Source: Salvator merianae
Taxonomy: Eukaryota > Chordata > Lepidosauria > Squamata > Teiidae
NCBI GenBank assembly: GCA_003586115.2
Contig: QVOM02000116.1
Coordinates: 32,465,062-32,529,061 of the forward strand
Reading direction: 5' to 3'
DNA: 64,000 nucleotides
Part shown: positions 23,801-33,537 of the stretch, one piece after another
Layout of the letters: each line of letters opens with the position of its first letter
How positions within the stretch are numbered: position 1 is the stretch's first letter
Position numbers and translations under genes: made by a program
Notes under the pieces: model-generated
Database searches by the model: none
What the model saw: the letters and a program-made list of their open reading frames with translations, nothing else
Told to the model about the DNA's origin: nothing

Positions 23801-26800
23801 GTGGACATCCACAAGAGCCAGCGCGCGTGGGGGGAGGCAAGGCAGCAGTTGAGGAGGTTCCTTTCCATTCAGTAAACTGGAAGAGGAACTGATGTGGACC
23901 CATATCTCTCCCCACCCCAGGGGAGACCTTCTCTCAACTGCCATTCTGTGCCCCTCCCTATGCAGACTGGCTCTTCCTTGTGCCTTCCTGCTGTACAGGG
24001 TTTTCTGCCCCAAAACATTTAGGGAATATTGGGGATTATGGCTACATGAGCTAATATTAATGTTGTTAGCTTTTATTTGAGGAGTAGAGCAAGCTGTCTA
24101 AAACATTCATGTTAATTACAGCTTAATTTTAGATTTGAATGATATTCATTCATTGACATAACCATGTTATGAAGAGGTTCAGGTCCTTAAATGGGAAATA
24201 ATATGGAAAAATGGACAGTAGTGGGAAAACTAATTTACTTCAGAATTTTTTGTGTGGAAAAGAATTTTCACAGGCACTTCATGTTGGAAAAATGTTTAAA
24301 AACTGGCCATAGCATTTTTGAAGAAAATCAGATAGTCACTCCTTGTTTAAAAATTAATGCCATAAGCTAAGACATACCATTGCTGTTTGTTCACTTTAGG
24401 TCTTTTTGCTCACATTTTGAAATGTTCTCATTGGTTTGAAAGTTCCTGAGTCACTTTTTTCCCCCTTCCTGTCCTCTCTTAGGATGTTGATAATGCCAGT
24501 TTAGCCCGTCTGGATCTGGAACGCAAAGTTGAAACCCTGCAAGAAGAAATTGCCTTCTTGAAGAAGCTTCATGATGAGGTAGGTTGAATTTGGGGAGTTT
24601 CGGAATATAAATAACTGACAATACAAAGCATGACTGATTAAGTTCAACATGTTGTTTTTTTCCTCCCACTTGAAGGAAATCCGTGAATTGCAGGCCCAAC
24701 TCCAGGAGCAGCATATCCAGATTGATATGGATGTTGCTAAGCCTGACCTCACTGCAGCCCTGCGGGATGTCCGTCAACAGTATGAAACTGTGGCGGCCAA
24801 GAACCTTCATGAAGCTGAAGAGTGGTACAAATCTAAAGTAAGTAGATGACTGGCTTAAACATTCTACGTGACGATGGGATTTCAAATGTATGTTTAGTGG
24901 AAAATCTAGAGTCCAAGTAATCAAGCTTTTACTCATTTTAAAAATCGTTCTAATGCTGTTCAGCTACTCATGAAAACCAAGAACTGCCAGGAGACTTACA
25001 CCCAACAGCTTTTGTGCTGAGGGAAGTTCTCAAAGTTCTACTAATTATAGTTGGAAATGTGTTTCTGAATCTTAACTTTGTAAGAGGAAGAGCATTTACA
25101 AGTTCACCATGCGGATTTCCTCTGCCTTGAAGTGCTACAGAGTTAAAGGAATGTGTACAGTGTTGAAAATACAGTGTTTCTGAGCCCCCTGTTAAAACTG
25201 TTAGGCAGATTGAAAGTTGTTTTTGACTTGCTTGTTTGCCGCTGTAGAAGTTCTGCTTTGCATTGGGTCCTGTCGTGAAGGTAACACCGTGGTATGTGTG
25301 CGTGCTGTAGTATCATGCCTTGTTGCTAAGCAGTATCTGATACACTATAGATGAGTTTGCTGATGCTGTAAATAGCCGGAATTCTTCAGGGATCTCTCTA
25401 CATTGTAAACAAATGTTCTGCAGACAAATATCCCAAGCAGTCCGTCTTGTGAAACAAGATAGCTGGAATTTGGAAGACACTAGGCACATCTTACAGCACA
25501 GTTTAATTCATACATAGTTATAAAAAGTTACATGCTTTCCATAGAAATCATTTTACTGATAATTGGAAACAAGCTTTTAGGGAAGTGGTGATTGTTTCTA
25601 GCTCCCCAGGGCAACAGTTGAGATGTGCAGCCTAGTCCCTCAAAGGTTCTGTAAGATGAAAAGCCATGCAGATGGTGGCGAGCTTTGCACTGGCATTTAT
25701 TCTTCTTGTTTTATGTATGTCCCATTTCTTTACTCTTAGAACTTTTATCTAGTCAATGTACTATATTAGTTTGCAGATCTGTCTGAAGCAGCATCTAGGA
25801 ACAACGATGCCCTCCGCCAGGCAAAACAAGAAGCAAACGAGTACCGTCGGCAGATCCAGTCTTTGACCTGTGAAGTGGATGCACTTAAAGGAACCGTAAG
25901 TGAAAGTTGGCCTTCGGAAAACTGAGGCTGGACGGAGAACTGCGCATTTGCTGTTGTTGGCAGGCTGGCCACAGAAATTGTCAAACCAATTAACCTAGCC
26001 TTAGAAAAAGAAGGGGGGGGGGGGAACCAGGTGTATCTGATGTTTGGCAGATTTTCTACAGCTTTTGGCAACTGTTAGGTACCACTGAGCCATGTCCACC
26101 TCCTCGTTGACTGCATGGGTATCTCCATGGATATCTCTATTCAGCTTTCTTGACAGAGATACAGAAATGGTTTCCCATTGTCTGCTTCCAGGGAGAAGCT
26201 GGTGATCGAACCAGCAACCCTCTGCTTTTAGGCAGTTTGCTCTACCTCTAGCTATAGCCGTTCCCTAGCACACACAGCATGTAATCTACCCCTGAGTTAT
26301 GGCCTCAATAGAATGTGGGCATGCGGTGGATCAAAGCGATAGCCAAAACACTTAGAGGGCATCATCATCTTAGGGTCCAGCTACACCTTAGTTTTATTCC
26401 ATTCTCAGTCCACCTTCAGGTGAGAGAACATATCAGCAAAGTGACAAGCAGTTTGCCTTCTGCATTGCTTAACCCAGAAAATCCACTTTGGGGGTTAGGT
26501 AGTGCAGAAAGAAAACAGCTAATCCCTCATATTGAAGGTCAATTGAATATAGATTTCAAGGTAAGTGTACCTGGGCCATTAGTGAAAGGTAGCAGAGGCT
26601 GCATTAACCAGCCATTACTGCCTGATGTCTCACCGTGTGCTCTGAAATCTCTACAGAATGAGTCGCTGGAACGCCAGATGCGTGAGTTGGAAGAAAACTT
26701 CAATCTTGAAGCTGCTAACTACCAAGACACTATTGCCCGTCTTCAGGAGGAAATCCAGAACATGAAGGAAGAAATGGCTCGCCATCTTCGCGAGTACCAA

Positions 26801-29615
26801 GACCTCCTCAATGTAAAGATGGCTCTTGATATAGAGATTGCCACTTACAGGAAACTGCTGGAAGGAGAGGAAAGCAGGTAATGAAGATAGCTAATAGACA
26901 GCTCTGTGTATTTAAATTTAATACCTGATGCTTCTGTATAGCTGTGCATCATATCCTACGACATAAAAGCCCCAAAGTTTTGGTGGGAAAACCTCAAGGT
27001 TGTCATCGCTGCCTCACACAAAATGAATAACTGTGTTGTCATCTTTCTTTTCTTTTCAGAATTAACGTGCCTATTCCAACCTTTGCTTCTCTGAACCTGA
27101 GAGGTAAGTAGCTCCACCCATATGCTTCTCCTCTTCCCACTGTTTTCAGTTTCTGTATAACCAGGTTTTAAAATGACCCAAGAAAATCTTGGTATTATCA
27201 CCTGGTTTCCCTTAGTGGCTTAAACTTGACATTTTTTATGGTATGCATGTCCCTGTTTTCCTTCGGGCAGGATTTTAAAGGGTGGGTTTCATAGGACTGC
27301 ATCTGTGGATTGTAGATGGTTCTTGTTTATCAGCCAGGGTAGATCTGCATTGCCTTTCTCCAACTTAGCATCTCTAAGGCACTGCTGCTTGGTCTGCAGG
27401 CTTGATGCCTTTGTAGTAGGCGTAATAAGTGACCTAAGCATGCTATTATTTTAATGCCTTTCTAACATGAGTTAGCATTTTGTAAGAGTTCTGTGTGCCG
27501 TTCTGTTTACAGAAACAAACCTTGAGTCTATTCCAGTGGACACCCACTCCAAGAGAACACTCCTAATCAAGACTGTTGAAACTAGAGATGGACAAGTGAG
27601 TGTAATTTATACTAGCAGCAGATACAATGTATCTCTCATATATATAAGATACGCTGTATAAATCACCTATATAAACCTGTATAAATCAACTGTTGAACCT
27701 ACAGATGGAAATTTAGAGATGAGACTAAAACATTTTAAGTGCATGAGCTTGCCAGGTGTCTACCCATTTTTCTGCCAATCAGCCTAGAAAATCTTAGTAT
27801 TTTCATCTGATCTCCATCAGCGGCTTCAATCTGATACACAGTATGGTGCTATGCAATGAAGGTGCAAATTCTTCCCAGCCCCTGATACCTTGTGGAAGAA
27901 TATCTTCCTTTCTCATCTACTGAACAATTCTGGAGAGAGATCTGCTAACTAGATTGTGCTCCTGTTCTGTGAATTGTCTGTGAGGCTGTATCCACACACG
28001 TGAAAAAAAGCAAATGTGAAAAGTGGGTTGGAGTAGGTGGCAGTGTGGGTGCTAGTGTTTCCATCCCACTTCTAATCCACATTAAAGGCCATTAGAAGTA
28101 CATTTTATGATCTTTAATGTGAAGTACAGGTTCTAGTGTGCGGATGCTATCACATTGAAGCCACTTTCAAGCCATTTAATTTACTTTTGTGGAAGTAGTT
28201 TTTTAGTCTACTAAAACAAGTTTAGATTCGTCTAATTTGATATTTCCTGCACCAAAGATACTTAACAGTGAAGTGTCCATTCATGCATCAGTTATCCACA
28301 GCAAGTCTAGACCTTGCATTTATTTGGGGTAAGGGAGATGAGACAGTGTTAGTGATGCTATATGAAGATGATAGAAAGGCCGTTTCCACACTCACCTTGC
28401 TTGGAGCTGTCTAACTATTCAGCTCCAGTTTCTTCCGGACCTAGCACAGCAGGTGCTATCCACATTGCAAGGGCACTATCCATGCCAGAGCAACACTGGC
28501 AGCAATATAGAGGCACCATGGCTGTTCTGGTCCACACAACTGACTCTCTGTCCAAGACATCACCCACATCTACCAGCGAATGGCCCAAGCCCCATCACTC
28601 ATACATTATGACGACATGTCTGAAGTGCACACAGAACAATCTTTGAAGGTAGTGTACCTACCTCTGAGTTGGGGCTTTGAAAATAATTTTTGGAAGCTTA
28701 CATAAGCTTCAAAAATGGGGCTGTGCCATTTTCCTTGTTCAAACCAGGTGCACTGTTGTATTCAGAGTACAAGTGTGGAGCTGAACAGGGCTGTCTTTGA
28801 AGGCAGCCTTCCCACCTCTGTGCCAGGATTCCAAAAGTGATCTTCAGAGGGAGTGCATAGGATGCGAAGATAAAGTAGCGGCAGTGATGCACAGACACTG
28901 TAGTGCTTGTTAGCATTAGTATGGATGTACTAATTTCATCCATTTCAGAATAGAGACCATTTGGGATGGTTCTGGGCTGTACTGGCACTAGTCTTGTGCA
29001 GGCAAAGCGTACTAGGCAGTCGCTTGATCAGGTCTACTGAGCGAGTGTGGAAACAGCCAGAGTGTAGCTGCCTGGGTACGATGTAAGAGAAGGGTGGATG
29101 GTTAGCATTAATACTTAAGGCTAGTGGCTCAGTTCAAAGCTTCCACCACAGTTTAAAGACATTCCATATTGGATGCCAGGCATGTAGCAAATTTCAAGGA
29201 CAGCTTTTATGGAGCAGTTGTTGAATACCACTGATGTGTTGAAGGACATGATGGAAGAAGACCAGCTGCATTTCTATTGGAATTGCTCTGTGTTCACCAT
29301 TCCCACTTGCCCTGGGTTCAAAGTGGGAAGTGTAGAACACGTAGTAGGAAAGTAAGGAAGACTTTGTTAGCATACTTGAGAGTTCGCTGTAGGTAAGACT
29401 AGTAAGGGTTGTGATTTGGTGTATCAAAGCTGTACTTCCTTAAGTTATACAGCTAGCAAAAAATGAGAGATTTTTTGCAACTACTAATAATGATGTGTGT
29501 TACTCCTGACAGTGAAATGTTTAGGGGTTGAATTTTGTTTATCCATGCTAATGTTTTATGATGCTTGTCCTTGCAGGTTATTAATGAAACTTCTCACCAT
29601 GATGAACTGGAGTGA
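11344..29615 (+). CDS. VIM: Vimentin, type III intermediate filament protein (complete, 9 exons)
   Basis: Joined exons 11344-11897, 14023-14083, 24483-24578, 24676-24837, 25770-25895, 26657-26877, 27060-27103, 27513-27595 and 29577-29615 give 1386 nt (461 aa plus stop). Vimentin polymerises into cytoplasmic 10-nm filaments of mesenchymal cells. Seen: a Ser/Arg-rich head (residues 1 to about 97) with SSYRRIFG at 9-16; an alpha-helical rod from about residue 98 ([19 protein letters not shown], start of coil 1A) to about 405, ending in the helix-termination motif [17 protein letters not shown]; a tail of about 55 residues with [13 protein letters not shown] single cysteine ([10 protein letters not shown], residue 325) matches the conserved vimentin cysteine. 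Internal exon sizes 61, 96, 162, 126, 221 and 44 match the usual vertebrate VIM layout. It is slightly shorter than the 466 aa of human vimentin. Desmin and peripherin are the relatives to exclude; the head sequence and the ST8SIA neighbour favour VIM. Confidence 0.97.
12933..13120 (-). mobile_element. tRNA-headed SINE copy (first of a tandem pair)
   Basis: Same family and orientation as 4558-4757, in VIM intron 1. The head lies near 13120 and the tail with TTGTTG near 12935. Confidence 0.85.
13121..13300 (-). mobile_element. tRNA-headed SINE copy (second of a tandem pair)
   Basis: Direct repeat of the copy just before it, in the same orientation. Its A-box part is more decayed. Confidence 0.8.
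14023..14083 (+). CDS. VIM: VIM exon 2 (coil 1B)
   Basis: 61 bp, between acceptor TTTTCAG and donor CAG/GTAAGA. It supplies the last base of codon 185 and then [20 protein letters not shown], a typical coil 1B heptad segment. After this exon the coding sum is 615 nt, so exon 3 starts in phase 0. Too short for a simple open-frame search, but it fits in phase and size. Confidence 0.95.
14626..14770 (+). mobile_element. Sauria-like SINE fragment and tail-type repeat
   Basis: GAGCCAGTGTAGTGAAGCAG and GGCTAGGACCTGGGAATGCC form a SINE head. TTTATATCCCACCCTTCACC and TGAAGGTCCCAGGGC follow, a sequence recurring at 20524, 30533, 45005 and inverted at 54304. Confidence 0.6.
14795..15091 (+). mobile_element. 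CR1 LINE 3' end
   Basis: Shares the 3' UTR of the copy at 22150-22835, including GGACAGGTGTATCAATGGCT, GAGACAGGATGCTGGACTAG and CTGATCCAGCAG, ending CTTATGTTCTTG. Plus strand, truncated 5'. Confidence 0.85.
15092..15239. mobile_element. MITE-like hairpin
   Basis: TCCAGCTTCAGTCCACCTTC against AATGGACTGAAGCTGGA, and CAGCAAAGTGAC against its partner near 15190. A related fragment is at about 26378-26480 in VIM intron 5. Confidence 0.75.
15262..15425 (+). mobile_element. Sauria-like SINE body
   Basis: TTGAATTCACATTCAGTCAT, GTGGGCCAGTCACTGC and TCTTACAGGGTTGCTATG follow the SINE order; the head is lost. Confidence 0.55.
16593..17094. mobile_element. Probable nonautonomous DNA element, about 500 bp
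   Basis: The start CTTACGGCCTTCCTGCACTT and the end CAGTGCAAATAAGGTCTTA are imperfect inverted copies. The interior has many short inverted segments (GGTCTACTGGTAGACC) and no convincing frame. Confidence 0.55.
18470..18600. mobile_element. Palindromic MITE
   Basis: The centre is GCATGGATATTCCAAAATAT followed by CCATGC, and the outer part GTATTCAGACATCACTTACC resembles the element at 44449-44543. Confidence 0.65.
19236..19440 (+). mobile_element. tRNA-derived SINE-like sequence
   Basis: TATAGTTCAATGGGTAGG resembles an A box and AGGTCCCAGATTCAGG a decayed B box. The body includes GACAGCAAGATTGAAAGGGA. Not a functional tRNA. Confidence 0.45.
20524..20606 (+). repeat. Tail-type repeat fragment
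   Basis: TTTATATTCTGCCCTATACC, then TGGAAGTCTCAAGGTGGGTT. A shared retroelement 3'-end sequence. Confidence 0.5.
20765..20905 (-). mobile_element. Sauria-like SINE, minus strand
   Basis: Read on the minus strand: a head ending near AGTGTAGCACGATATC, GTTCAAACATTCACCC, and a body ending TCACAGGGCTGTTGTGAGG. Confidence 0.65.
21060..21236 (+). mobile_element. CR1 LINE 3' end, second subfamily
   Basis: Contains AAAAGGCTGGATAAATCATC, GAGCAGGAGGTTAGAGTTGA and AAGTTCCTTCCAATTC, the order found in CR1 3' UTRs common to birds and reptiles. Plus strand. Confidence 0.75.
21704..22107. repeat. Double palindrome with three alternating copies of a terminal module
   Basis: Hairpin 1 is 21704-21965 (arms of about 115 bp, loop near 21820-21848). 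Hairpin 2 is 21955-22084 (arms of about 50 bp, for example AAGATGGGAAGACAAAC and its complement). A module (GGTCCATCTTTAGAAGT) occurs at 21722-21738 and 22091-22107 in direct orientation and inverted at about 21930-21946. It lies in VIM intron 2. No coding capacity, so probably a nonautonomous DNA element. Confidence 0.8.
22150..22835 (+). mobile_element. CR1 LINE fragment, end of ORF2 and 3' UTR
   Basis: A short frame ([20 protein letters not shown], then [13 protein letters not shown]) matches the C-terminal region that follows the CR1 reverse transcriptase. It is followed by a CR1-type 3' UTR containing GTGAGACAGGATGCTGGAC and GGCCTGATCCAGC. Plus strand, inside VIM intron 2. Confidence 0.85.
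24483..24578 (+). CDS. VIM: VIM exon 3 (coil 1B)
   Basis: 96 bp, phase 0 on both sides. The acceptor has a strong pyrimidine tract ending CTCTTAG and the donor is GAG/GTAGGT. It encodes residues 206-237, including [20 protein letters not shown], part of coil 1B. The following intron is only 97 bp. Confidence 0.95.
24676..24837 (+). CDS. VIM: VIM exon 4 (end of coil 1B, linker and start of coil 2)
   Basis: 162 bp, phase 0 on both sides, acceptor CTTGAAG, donor AAA/GTAAGT. It encodes residues 238-291, including the linker-type segment [19 protein letters not shown] and ending [12 protein letters not shown]. These are hallmark sequences of the vimentin/desmin rod. Confidence 0.96.
24838..25769 (+). 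other. VIM: VIM intron 4
   Basis: 932 bp of AT-rich sequence with GT/AG ends. No repeat or secondary frame was recognised. Confidence 0.85.
25770..25895 (+). CDS. VIM: VIM exon 5 (coil 2, conserved cysteine)
   Basis: 126 bp, phase 0 on both sides, encoding residues 292-333 from [19 protein letters not shown] to the conserved cysteine in [11 protein letters not shown]. The donor is ACC/GTAAGT. The acceptor (ACTATATTAG) has a poor pyrimidine tract. A second AG seven bases downstream (25775-25776) would shift the frame, so the upstream AG at 25768-25769 must be used for a functional protein. Confidence 0.95.
26065..26262 (-). mobile_element. tRNA-headed SINE copy in VIM intron 5
   Basis: Same family as 4558-4757: GGTACCACTGAGCCATG at the tail end and a tRNA-like head with CTATAGC at the other. 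Confidence 0.85.
26378..26545. mobile_element. MITE fragment related to 15092-15239
   Basis: Carries CTCAGTCCACCTTCAGGTGA and CAGCAAAGTGACAAGCAG, shared with the hairpin at 15092-15239; the second arm is decayed. Confidence 0.55.
26657..26877 (+). CDS. VIM: VIM exon 6 (coil 2 and rod end motif)
   Basis: 221 bp, starting in phase 0 and ending after two bases of codon 407. The acceptor is CTCTACAG and the donor AG/GTAATG. It encodes [19 protein letters not shown] and the highly conserved rod terminus [18 protein letters not shown] (residues 334-406), which is needed for filament assembly in the whole family. Confidence 0.97.
27060..27103 (+). CDS. VIM: VIM exon 7 (tail)
   Basis: 44 bp, between acceptor TCTTTTCAG and donor GAG/GTAAGT. 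It completes R407 and continues [14 protein letters not shown]. The size equals the usual 44-bp exon of the family. The segment differs in several residues from mammalian vimentin, as expected for the less constrained tail. Confidence 0.94.
27513..27595 (+). CDS. VIM: VIM exon 8 (tail)
   Basis: 83 bp, acceptor GTTTACAG, donor CAA/GTGAGT. It encodes [20 protein letters not shown] and TVETRDGQ, including the conserved tail block. It is 3 bp shorter than the 86 bp I know for the mammalian exon, one residue missing around the SIPVD segment, so the frame is kept. Confidence 0.94.
27984..28200. mobile_element. MITE-like fragment in VIM intron 8
   Basis: Begins GGCTGTATCCACACACG and contains TTTCCATCCCACTTCTAATC and CCACATTAAAGG, shared with 57149-57342. 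Confidence 0.55.
28379..29061. mobile_element. Nonautonomous DNA element, about 680 bp, in VIM intron 8
   Basis: Ends GGCCGTTTCCACACTC and GAGTGTGGAAACAGCC are near-perfect terminal inverted repeats. A long inner copy occurs at 53340-53815. hAT-like by look of the ends; no transposase frame is present. Confidence 0.75.
29577..29615 (+). CDS. VIM: VIM exon 9 (C-terminus and stop)
   Basis: Acceptor CCTTGCAG is followed by 12 codons, [12 protein letters not shown], and a TGA at 29613-29615. This is the expected vimentin C-terminus. The exon continues as 3' untranslated region. Confidence 0.94.
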   Translation, partial: VINETSHHDELE

Positions 29616-29930
29616 AGAGAGAGAGAACAGCACACCTTCCTTGTGCAGAAATGAAGCCTTACCAGCAAAATTAAAAGAAACAGCTTTCAAGTGCCTTCCT
29701 GCAGTTTTTTCCAAAAGCGCAAGGTGGTTATGCTAGGAGAAATAGGTCTTAGATCTTGCAAACTGACTCTCTTCATGGATTAGAGCTTACGATAAGGGAG
29801 TCTAGTTAAGATAGCAATATCTTGTGCTGCAATACTGTTTTTTAAGTTTCTGAATTGAATAAAATTGCTTTTTCAGCACCATATGAGCAAACTCTTACTG
29901 CTTTAATAAACATTTGGGAAATGGCTTTTG
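29616..29930 (+). terminator. VIM: VIM 3' untranslated region and poly(A) signals
   Basis: Two AATAAA hexamers follow the stop codon, at 29858-29863 and 29905-29910. Use of the first gives a 3' UTR of about 265 nt, similar in size to that of other vertebrate VIM genes. Which signal is used cannot be told from the sequence. Confidence 0.7.
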
Positions 29931-30532
29931 AATGTGTTTTTAATTTGAAACAGTTGCAAACCTACTTTTAACTGTAGCAGAGGCAAGAAAAGGCTTCTAG
30001 GCTTTAAAAGAAATTGTCAACATAGATACCATCCATGCTCACTGCAGCGAATGTGCATATATCTAGATGCATTCTTATATAAGAACTATATTTTCATTTT
30101 GGGGACTGTGGAGTGTTCTGACAGAAGCCTAACATGAGGCCATGGTCAAATTCCTATTTACGTTCATAGATACTGCCCACGTGTTGTTAATAAGAGTCGG
30201 TCGATCGTGGTCTACTTTGAGTTTTGCTTCCATCTCTAGCATGAAAGTTGTAGCCTTGCAGCCTGCTCTAAGCTTACTAGTAAAGAAAGTGCTAGTATGG
30301 ATAGCAAGAAGAAAAGGAAACACTGGGATAGCTCCAACTTGAGGGGCTGCGTCAGTAATGAGAGAGAACAATTTTAACCAGAAAGGTTAAAGGTGTGTAG
30401 CATGAAGCTACCTATTTCTTTTCAGTTTGGCAGGTGCGTTAGCTAGAACCGCTCCTCATGCCTCTTTTCAGACCAGGTGTCTACAAAACACTAGGGGAAA
30501 TTAAATTACTTTTCTGTTAACAATTCCAAAAT

Positions 30533-30600
30533 TATTTATTTGAATATTTATATCTCGCCCTTCACCCAAAGGTCCCAGGGTGAGCCATCACAACTAAAAG
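30533..30600 (+). repeat. Tail-type repeat fragment
   Basis: ATTTATATCTCGCCCTTCAC, then CCAAAGGTCCCAGGGTG, the same family as 14704-14770. Confidence 0.55.
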
Positions 30601-31342
30601 ATAGGCTCTGCTCATTCAAGGTGGACAGCTGCAGCACTGAGATAACAGGAGAACCTTCTGGTTCTCATCTAGGAGGAAGATGTCAACTTGGGCTTCCCAG
30701 AACTGCACTTCACATAGGCTGATAGCCCAACTGGAGAAGGATATGCCTTTTTAAAGGAAAACTAGAGATAGTCTACTGAAACATGTAAAGATAAATCTCA
30801 GATATTTTCTGGTGGATTTCATTATCTCTTCCCAGTGTTACTGGTGTCCCTTTTTAAAAAAAAATAAAGGGTTCCAAGCACAACATTCCCTGCCATTTAA
30901 CATTTTCTTCCTTTTGAGAAGAGTGATTGTGCCTGTAAATTGGATGAAGAACCAATCAAGAACATTAGAAGTGATAATTAGCAAAGGGAAACTCATGTAT
31001 TTTGGGTATGTGTAGATGGACAAAGACAGGAAGGAAGTGATATGATTGGGAAGCAGAAGACAAGATAGGACAAAATCAAAGAAGCCTTCAGAGAACAATA
31101 ATACCTGGCTAAAAGCAGGCCACCATGGTGAGCATTTGCTCATATAGTAATGTTGTGGCACCTAACAGTGGTACATTGCTTGTCATTTCTCATTTTCAAA
31201 GGTACAGTTTTTTAAACTAATAGTAACAGTGTGAAACAAAGCTGACAATTGAACTTCAAGCGTGAACTGGTCCACCTTGAGACAGGGGGATGAATAACCA
31301 AAACTATCTGGATCCAGAGGTGAGAGGCACTCTGTTCAGTTT

Positions 31343-31530
31343 AGGCTGTGATCAAAAACAGTCCCCCTCCCCCCGGAAATCATCTGTTTTTGACTGTTCA
31401 CATACCAGTCTGCCCCTCCCCCCTCATGAACATTCTCTGTTAGAGAAGGTTTGGGAACATGAGTGCCACCCACTGTCTCCCGAAGGTGCCTCCAAGCTGT
31501 CCCTTTTGTTATGTCTGAATACAACCTTAG
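31343..31530. mobile_element. MITE-like element, copy of the 8780-9000 family
   Basis: Shares ACCAGTCTGCCCCTCCCCCC and TTGGGAACATGAGTGCCACC with the first copy. Ends TTATGTCTGAATACAACCTT. Confidence 0.65.
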
Positions 31531-33473
31531 TTTGGTCACGCACCCAAACCAAAGCCGAACAGGTTTCATCCTCAAGCATGCACCTTGGCACCGTATCAGC
31601 TGGTAAGAAAAGAAAGAGCTTATGTCTTTTCAGGGCACTCACCTGGAACAGGTGAGTGGGAGAAAAACATTGAACTGGTCTGGCTGAATTGAATTCAGTT
31701 ACACCGGAAATTAGTTGGCTGGCTTTTTTAAGGCTTTTTCTATGGCTAAGATAATTAGTTTGGCAATTTCTGGCCAGGTTGCACTGAGTAGCCTTTGGAA
31801 AAAAAAAAAATCACCTGCCATTGCTTGTCTGTTCGGTGGGGGAAATGTCATAAGGCTGAAAGAAGTAAAGGAGGATCAAGCTGTGTAATATGAGCGGAGG
31901 GATGTATTCTTGTTCCTCCTTCTGGCCTGTAGCCAAAGTGGGAAGGAACAGGAATGCAGGCACTGAGAATAGCATTTCTTGCACCTTTGTCTCCCCTCAG
32001 TTTGCTTGACCTGCTCTTTCCTTTCCATCTCTAGCTGTGTGATACTTGCCTTCCCCAGGTACACCTGGTTGTTTAGATGAGGCAGCTGAAATTCATCTGG
32101 CAATAATTTTTGTTTTGTGTGTGTGTGTCCACATGTTAGAGGGTATGTTGGATTGGATCTAATCCAGATGCACATGAAGTGTGGGTTCCCAAACAGCAGT
32201 CGGGGGTTTCTTTCAGGTGTTTTGGGAAGCTTGTTTACAGACCTCTAGTGCTGAATTTGTTAGAAGCTCAGCTCTTGCAGCAGAGGGCCATTGTCTGTTT
32301 TGAAGTCTGATGGCATTGGTTACAATAGCATACGAAGTACATCCAACCATAATGCCCAGCTCCTCCTGAATGTTCTATGCTCTGTGTTAAGGACGGCAAC
32401 ATTGCTGCTGCCTAACCCTGGAAATCTGTGGTTGGAAATCTGGCTGCCTTCTCTGTACAGCTGAAATAGTATAAATAGCCTAGGAAGTGGGAAGTGAGAG
32501 CAAGGAAGATACTAGTGTCTGCCTCTTGCCACAGCAGTTTTTTGCCAACTCATACACCACGTTTCCTGCTTTGTGTCTGCTGCCCTGAGTCTTTGAGTAA
32601 TGTTAAAAAGGGGAAGGGTGTTTCCCCATCTCTGATTTTATAAGATTTGATCTATTAAAGCATCAGCATTTAAGCTAGCTGCCTGTTACCTACCTTGGAA
32701 CCCAAACAGTTTTGGACCTGGTTGGTAACCCTAACCCGGGAATAACAGATTTTAACAACAAATAAACACACACATCTGCATTCTTGCCAAGAAAGTTGAA
32801 TGCATTTATCCATGTCATCACGAGGCTCTGAGCTTGACTCAGTTGCACATTTACCTAAACATACTGAACAGGGAGTTGGGGTGGCTGAAGTATGGCAGAA
32901 AATACAAGCAGACCTGGTGAGGAACTTTTAGCCGGTCCTGTGCTGCTTAGCTATGCAGACGGGACACCAAAAGATACTGTGGGCCCATTTCCTGAGTAGA
33001 CAACACTGTTGTTTCTACTTGGCAAAGCAATACTAGATTGCTGGGAAGCCAAGAGCAACAACAGGCAACTGTTTCACAAGAAATCACAGTAATCCCTTAT
33101 GCAAATGTTGTTTGCTTCCTACAAACCATCTTCTAGTGCAAAATGGTTATGCAAGTAATTGCTAACAATGGAAAAGAGAGGACTAGAAGAATCATGAGTA
33201 TCCGGTCAACCAGTGTCAGCCACTGCTACACAAAAGTTTTACCTCACATTTCATCAGTTTTCATTGCAAGGAAATCACACCAAAGGGTGGCATTTCGTGT
33301 TCAGTGTCCAGTATTTTTCTTCCAATCTACTGTTTCTGCAGGATGCTTTTTTCCACACACAGCAAGTGTGTTGCTTCCTTCCACGCAATTAAAAAAAAAA
33401 AAAAATTAAAGGTATTCCCATATTGTTGATATATTGAGCTTGGATATGGGCATTTTGGGGGAAAGTGAGCTGT

Positions 33474-33537
33474 CCCTCCCTCCCTCCCTCCCTCCCTCCC
33501 TCCCTTCCTTCCTTCCTTCCTTCCTTCCTTCCTTCCT
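33474..33537 (+). repeat. Compound (TCCC)n (TTCC)n microsatellite
   Basis: About eight TCCC units pass into about eight TTCC units: a pure pyrimidine stretch of more than 60 bases. Codons read across it are artefacts. Confidence 0.95.

Larger units (their letters stand above)
14084..24482 (+). other. VIM: VIM intron 2 (about 10.4 kb)
   Basis: The largest intron of the gene. It holds SINE fragments (14626-14770, 15262-15425, 19236-19440, 20524-20606, 20765-20905), CR1 3' ends (14795-15091, 21060-21236, 22150-22835), MITE-like elements (15092-15239, 16593-17094, 18470-18600) and the palindromic element 21704-22107. The stretches between (15426-16590, 17100-18470, 18600-19230, 19445-20520, 22840-24480) show nothing recognisable beyond short A/T runs. 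Confidence 0.85.
25896..26656 (+). other. VIM: VIM intron 5
   Basis: 761 bp, occupied largely by a tRNA-headed SINE (26065-26262) and a MITE-like fragment (about 26378-26480). The frame open from 26315 into exon 6 runs through that repeat and is not coding before 26657. Confidence 0.85.
27596..29576 (+). other. VIM: VIM intron 8
   Basis: 1981 bp, carrying a MITE-like element (about 27984-28200) and an approximately 680-bp nonautonomous DNA element (28379-29061). The remainder is unremarkable. Confidence 0.85.

Noticed and set aside
26315..26881. A 188-codon frame ending in VIM exon 6
   Set aside because: Only the part from 26657 is exon. The upstream portion runs through intron 5 and a repeat, and would drop the normal acceptor.
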